Assembly (NCBI GenBank): GCA_040754295.1 | Contig: JBFMCQ010000014.1 | Coordinates: 1-64,000, forward strand | DNA from: Solimonas sp040754295 | Lineage (GTDB): Bacteria > Pseudomonadota > Gammaproteobacteria > Nevskiales > Nevskiaceae | Direction: 5' to 3' | Length of the DNA: 64,000 bases | Shown: positions 62,119 through 64,000 of the stretch, piece after piece | Layout of the letters: the number at the start of each line of letters is the position of its first letter | Position numbering within the stretch: position 1 is the first letter of the stretch | Notes under the pieces: model-generated | What the model saw: the letters and a program-made list of their open reading frames with translations, nothing else | Databases searched by the model: none | What the model was told of the DNA's origin: nothing | Position numbers and translations under genes: made by a program

Positions 62119-62289
62119 GAGGCGCCTGGCATTCTCCGGACTCCGAAGATAGGCCGCTGCCAGCAGCAGCGCCTCGTACTCCTCGAGCGAAAGCATGACC
62201 ACTGCCTGCTCGCGCTTGCGGATGACGATTACGGATGCGTGATCCCGGCAAACCCTGTCCGTAGTGGCGGCCAGTTGGCGCGCCGCGGC
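62119..62289 (-). pseudogene. Phd/YefM antitoxin remnant fused in frame to the cytochrome
   Basis: Following a TGA at 62290-62292 the frame reads ARQLAATTDRVCRDHASVIV, then IRKREQAVVMLSLEEYEALL and AYLRSPENARRL, which is the body of a YefM/Phd antitoxin without its start. No toxin gene follows; the frame instead runs on into the cytochrome signal peptide. A recombination scar at the operon's upstream edge. Confidence 0.7.
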
Positions 62290-62318
62290 TCAGTGGACGG
62301 CCGCCCGCACCGGCCGCA

Positions 62319-64000
62319 TCACGTGCCTGCGGATCGCTGCTGCGCCGGCCGCTCGGCGCGGCTCAGATTGAGCGCGCTGTCGACCAGCGCGATGTGCGAG
62401 AACGCCTGCGGGAAGTTGCCGACCTGACGATGCGCGCGCGGGTCGTATTCTTCGGCGAGCAGGCCGAGGTCGTTGCGGATCGACAGCAGGCGCTCGAACA
62501 TGCGTCGCGCGTCGGCCAGGCGGCCATCGAGCATGTACGCGTCGACGAGCCAGAAGCTGCAGGCCAGAAACGCGCCCTCGCCCGGTGGCAGCCCGTCGTC
62601 GGACGCCGCGGTGTCGTAGCGCAGCACGAAGCCGTCGCGCAGCAGCTCGCGCTCGATCGCGGCGACGGTGGCTTTGACGCGCGCGTCCTGCGGCGGCAGA
62701 AAGCCGAGCTGCGGCATCAGCAGCAGACTGGCGTCGAGCGCCTTGCTGCCGTAGGCCTGCACGAAGCAGCCGCGCTGCGGATCGACGGCCCGCGTACAGA
62801 TCTCCTCGTGGATGCGCGCGCGCAGCGCATGCCAGCGCTGGTGCGGGCCTTGCAGCCCGTAGGCCTCGACCGCCTTGATGCCGCGATCCAGCGCCACCCA
62901 GGCCATCATCTTGGAGTAGGTGAAATGCTGGTCGGGCCCGCGCACTTCCCAGATGCTCTTGTCGGGTAACGTCCAGACCGATTCCAGGTGCTCGATCAGG
63001 GCGCGCTGCAGCCCCCAACTCGATTCGCTGCTGGCGAGCCCGCCGCGCCGCGCCTGATGCAGCGCGTCCATGAGCTCGCCATAGACATCGAGCTGCCGCT
63101 GATCGTGCGCGCCGTTACCGATGTTGACCGGCCTGGAACCGGCGTAGCCCGGCAGCCAGTCGGCTTGCCATTCCTGCAGCCGCCGCTCGCCGCCGATGCC
63201 GTACATGATCTGCATCTGCTGCGGGCTGCCGGCCGCGGCACGCAGCAGCCATTCGCGCCAGGCGCGCGCCTCCTCGAAGTAGCCGGCATCCATCAGCGCG
63301 AGCAGGGTCAGCGTCGCATCGCGCAGCCAGCAGTAGCGGTAGTCCCAGTTGCGTGCACCGCCGAGCTGCTCGGGCAGTGATGCCGTCGGCGCAGCGACGA
63401 TGCCGCCGGTGGGCGCGTAGGTCAGCGCCTTGAGCGTGATCAGCGAGCGCTGCACGGCGTCGCGCCACTCGCTGTCGATCGTGCAGTGGCCGGACCAGGC
63501 CTCCCACCAGGCTTGCGTATCGGCGAGCGCGCGGCGCGCATTGACGGGCTCCGGCAGCGCGCAGTGCGACGGCGCATAGCTGAGCACGAACGGCGTGGTG
63601 TCGCCGGCGCTGACGCGGAAGCGGCTCACCGTCTTCAGATCCTCGCCGTGCAGCGCGGCCGGCGTGCGCAGCACGACCATGTCGGGACCGGAGACCGCGC
63701 GCAAACCGCCGCCTTCCAGGCTCGTGACCCACGGCGTCGCAGCGCCGTAGCCGAAGCGCAGCACCAGCTCCATCTGCATTTCGACGCAGCCGCGCTCGCC
63801 GACGACGAGCCGCACGACGTCGGAGGCTTCACCGCGCGGCGGCATGAAATCGACCAGGCAGGCTACGCCGTCGCCGGTCTCGAAGCGCGTTTCCAGGATC
63901 AGCGTGTCGCCGCGGTAGCGCCGCGTCACGCGCGCCTTCGAATCCGCCGGTGCGATCAGCCAGCGCCCGTGCTCCGGCGTGCCGAGCACTGCGGCGAAGC
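62319..64000 (-). CDS. glycoside hydrolase family 15 (glucoamylase/trehalase-like), N-terminus cut by window edge
   Basis: 560 codons visible, open to the window edge (FAAVLGTPEHGRWLIAPA at the edge), so perhaps 30-50 N-terminal residues are missing. An N-terminal beta-sandwich domain is followed by the (alpha/alpha)6 barrel with YCWLRDATLTLLALMDAGY, SIWEVRGPDQHFTYSKMMAW (general acid Glu) and PPGEGAFLACSFWLVDA. Hydrolyses terminal alpha-glucosyl residues; cytosolic members often act on trehalose or maltodextrins. It lies 26 bp after the antitoxin remnant. Confidence 0.9.
   Translation of the reverse strand, partial: FAAVLGTPEHGRWLIAPADSKARVTRRYRGDTLILETRFETGDGVACLVDFMPPRGEASDVVRLVVGERGCVEMQMELVLRFGYGAATPWVTSLEGGGLRAVSGPDMVVLRTPAALHGEDLKTVSRFRVSAGDTTPFVLSYAPSHCALPEPVNARRALADTQAWWEAWSGHCTIDSEWRDAVQRSLITLKALTYAPTGGIVAAPTASLPEQLGGARNWDYRYCWLRDATLTLLALMDAGYFEEARAWREWLLRAAAGSPQQMQIMYGIGGERRLQEWQADWLPGYAGSRPVNIGNGAHDQRQLDVYGELMDALHQARRGGLASSESSWGLQRALIEHLESVWTLPDKSIWEVRGPDQHFTYSKMMAWVALDRGIKAVEAYGLQGPHQRWHALRARIHEEICTRAVDPQRGCFVQAYGSKALDASLLLMPQLGFLPPQDARVKATVAAIERELLRDGFVLRYDTAASDDGLPPGEGAFLACSFWLVDAYMLDGRLADARRMFERLLSIRNDLGLLAEEYDPRAHRQVGNFPQAFSHIALVDSALNLSRAERPAQQRSAGT

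Overview
The window is GC-rich, densely coding DNA with no gene-free stretch longer than about 300 bases, no rRNA or tRNA that I can see and no CRISPR array. The flagellar gene order (fliS, PilZ-like, regulator, rpoN, CheY-like, fleQ, fliE-R, flhBA, flhFG, fliA, cheYZA, mot, cheW) is the layout known from Xanthomonadaceae. The 7-bp GGGAATC-type repeats are also typical there. Together with the acyl-CoA catabolic island this suggests a motile gammaproteobacterium of the Xanthomonadales/Nevskiales type. That placement is an inference from content; no marker gene is present to confirm it.

Region 1 (1-14136, + strand) is a tight acyl-CoA catabolic cluster. It holds an acyl-CoA synthetase (cut by the window edge), three thiolase-fold proteins, a stand-alone DUF35 OB-fold protein, two acyl-CoA dehydrogenases, a hotdog thioesterase, an AtuA-like DUF1446 protein, and a biotin-dependent acyl-CoA carboxylase split into three genes (biotin carboxylase, biotin carrier, carboxyltransferase). 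Two of the thiolase-fold proteins lack the catalytic cysteine at the expected place and are paired or fused with DUF35 modules. This resembles the steroid side-chain aldolase Ltp2/DUF35. The cluster looks like a pathway for a branched isoprenoid or steroid side chain, but its substrate is unknown. A perfect 16-bp palindrome precedes it.

Region 2 (14245-20115) is mixed: a lipoprotein esterase-like gene, a ParD/ParE-like toxin-antitoxin pair, a two-component system with an unusual H-box, a secreted repeat-like protein and a sterol desaturase/hydroxylase family protein.

Region 3 (20183-48347, - strand) is one long flagellar and chemotaxis block. It carries three good sigma-54 promoter matches (before fliE, fliL and flhA) and one sigma-28 match (before fliS). 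It also contains its own rpoN and fleQ. Several repetitive elements are embedded in it: a REP doublet between fliM and fliN, a REP arm that supplies the flhB stop codon, a 7-mer-rich inverted repeat between motC and motD, and an in-frame duplication inside fliK. One NarL-type regulator carries Glu in place of the phospho-accepting Asp.

Region 4 (48522-62289) is an accessory redox and stress region. A QseB/PmrA-like regulator abuts a kinase that has lost its sensor half. Divergent from it is dsbD-tlpA-dsbG, followed by two DUF2892 membrane proteins, a DsrE-like protein and, on the other strand, a CPA1-type antiporter. Then comes an encapsulated ferritin / encapsulin pair followed by a metallo-beta-lactamase-rhodanese (persulfide dioxygenase type) protein. 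A second minus-strand operon holds a TsdB/TsdA-like cytochrome pair, CopC and a frameshifted CopD. A fragment of a Phd/YefM antitoxin is fused in frame upstream of the first cytochrome. The window ends in a GH15 glucoamylase/trehalase family gene cut at its N-terminus.

Common themes of region 4 are periplasmic thiol redox, sulfane sulfur and iron/copper handling.
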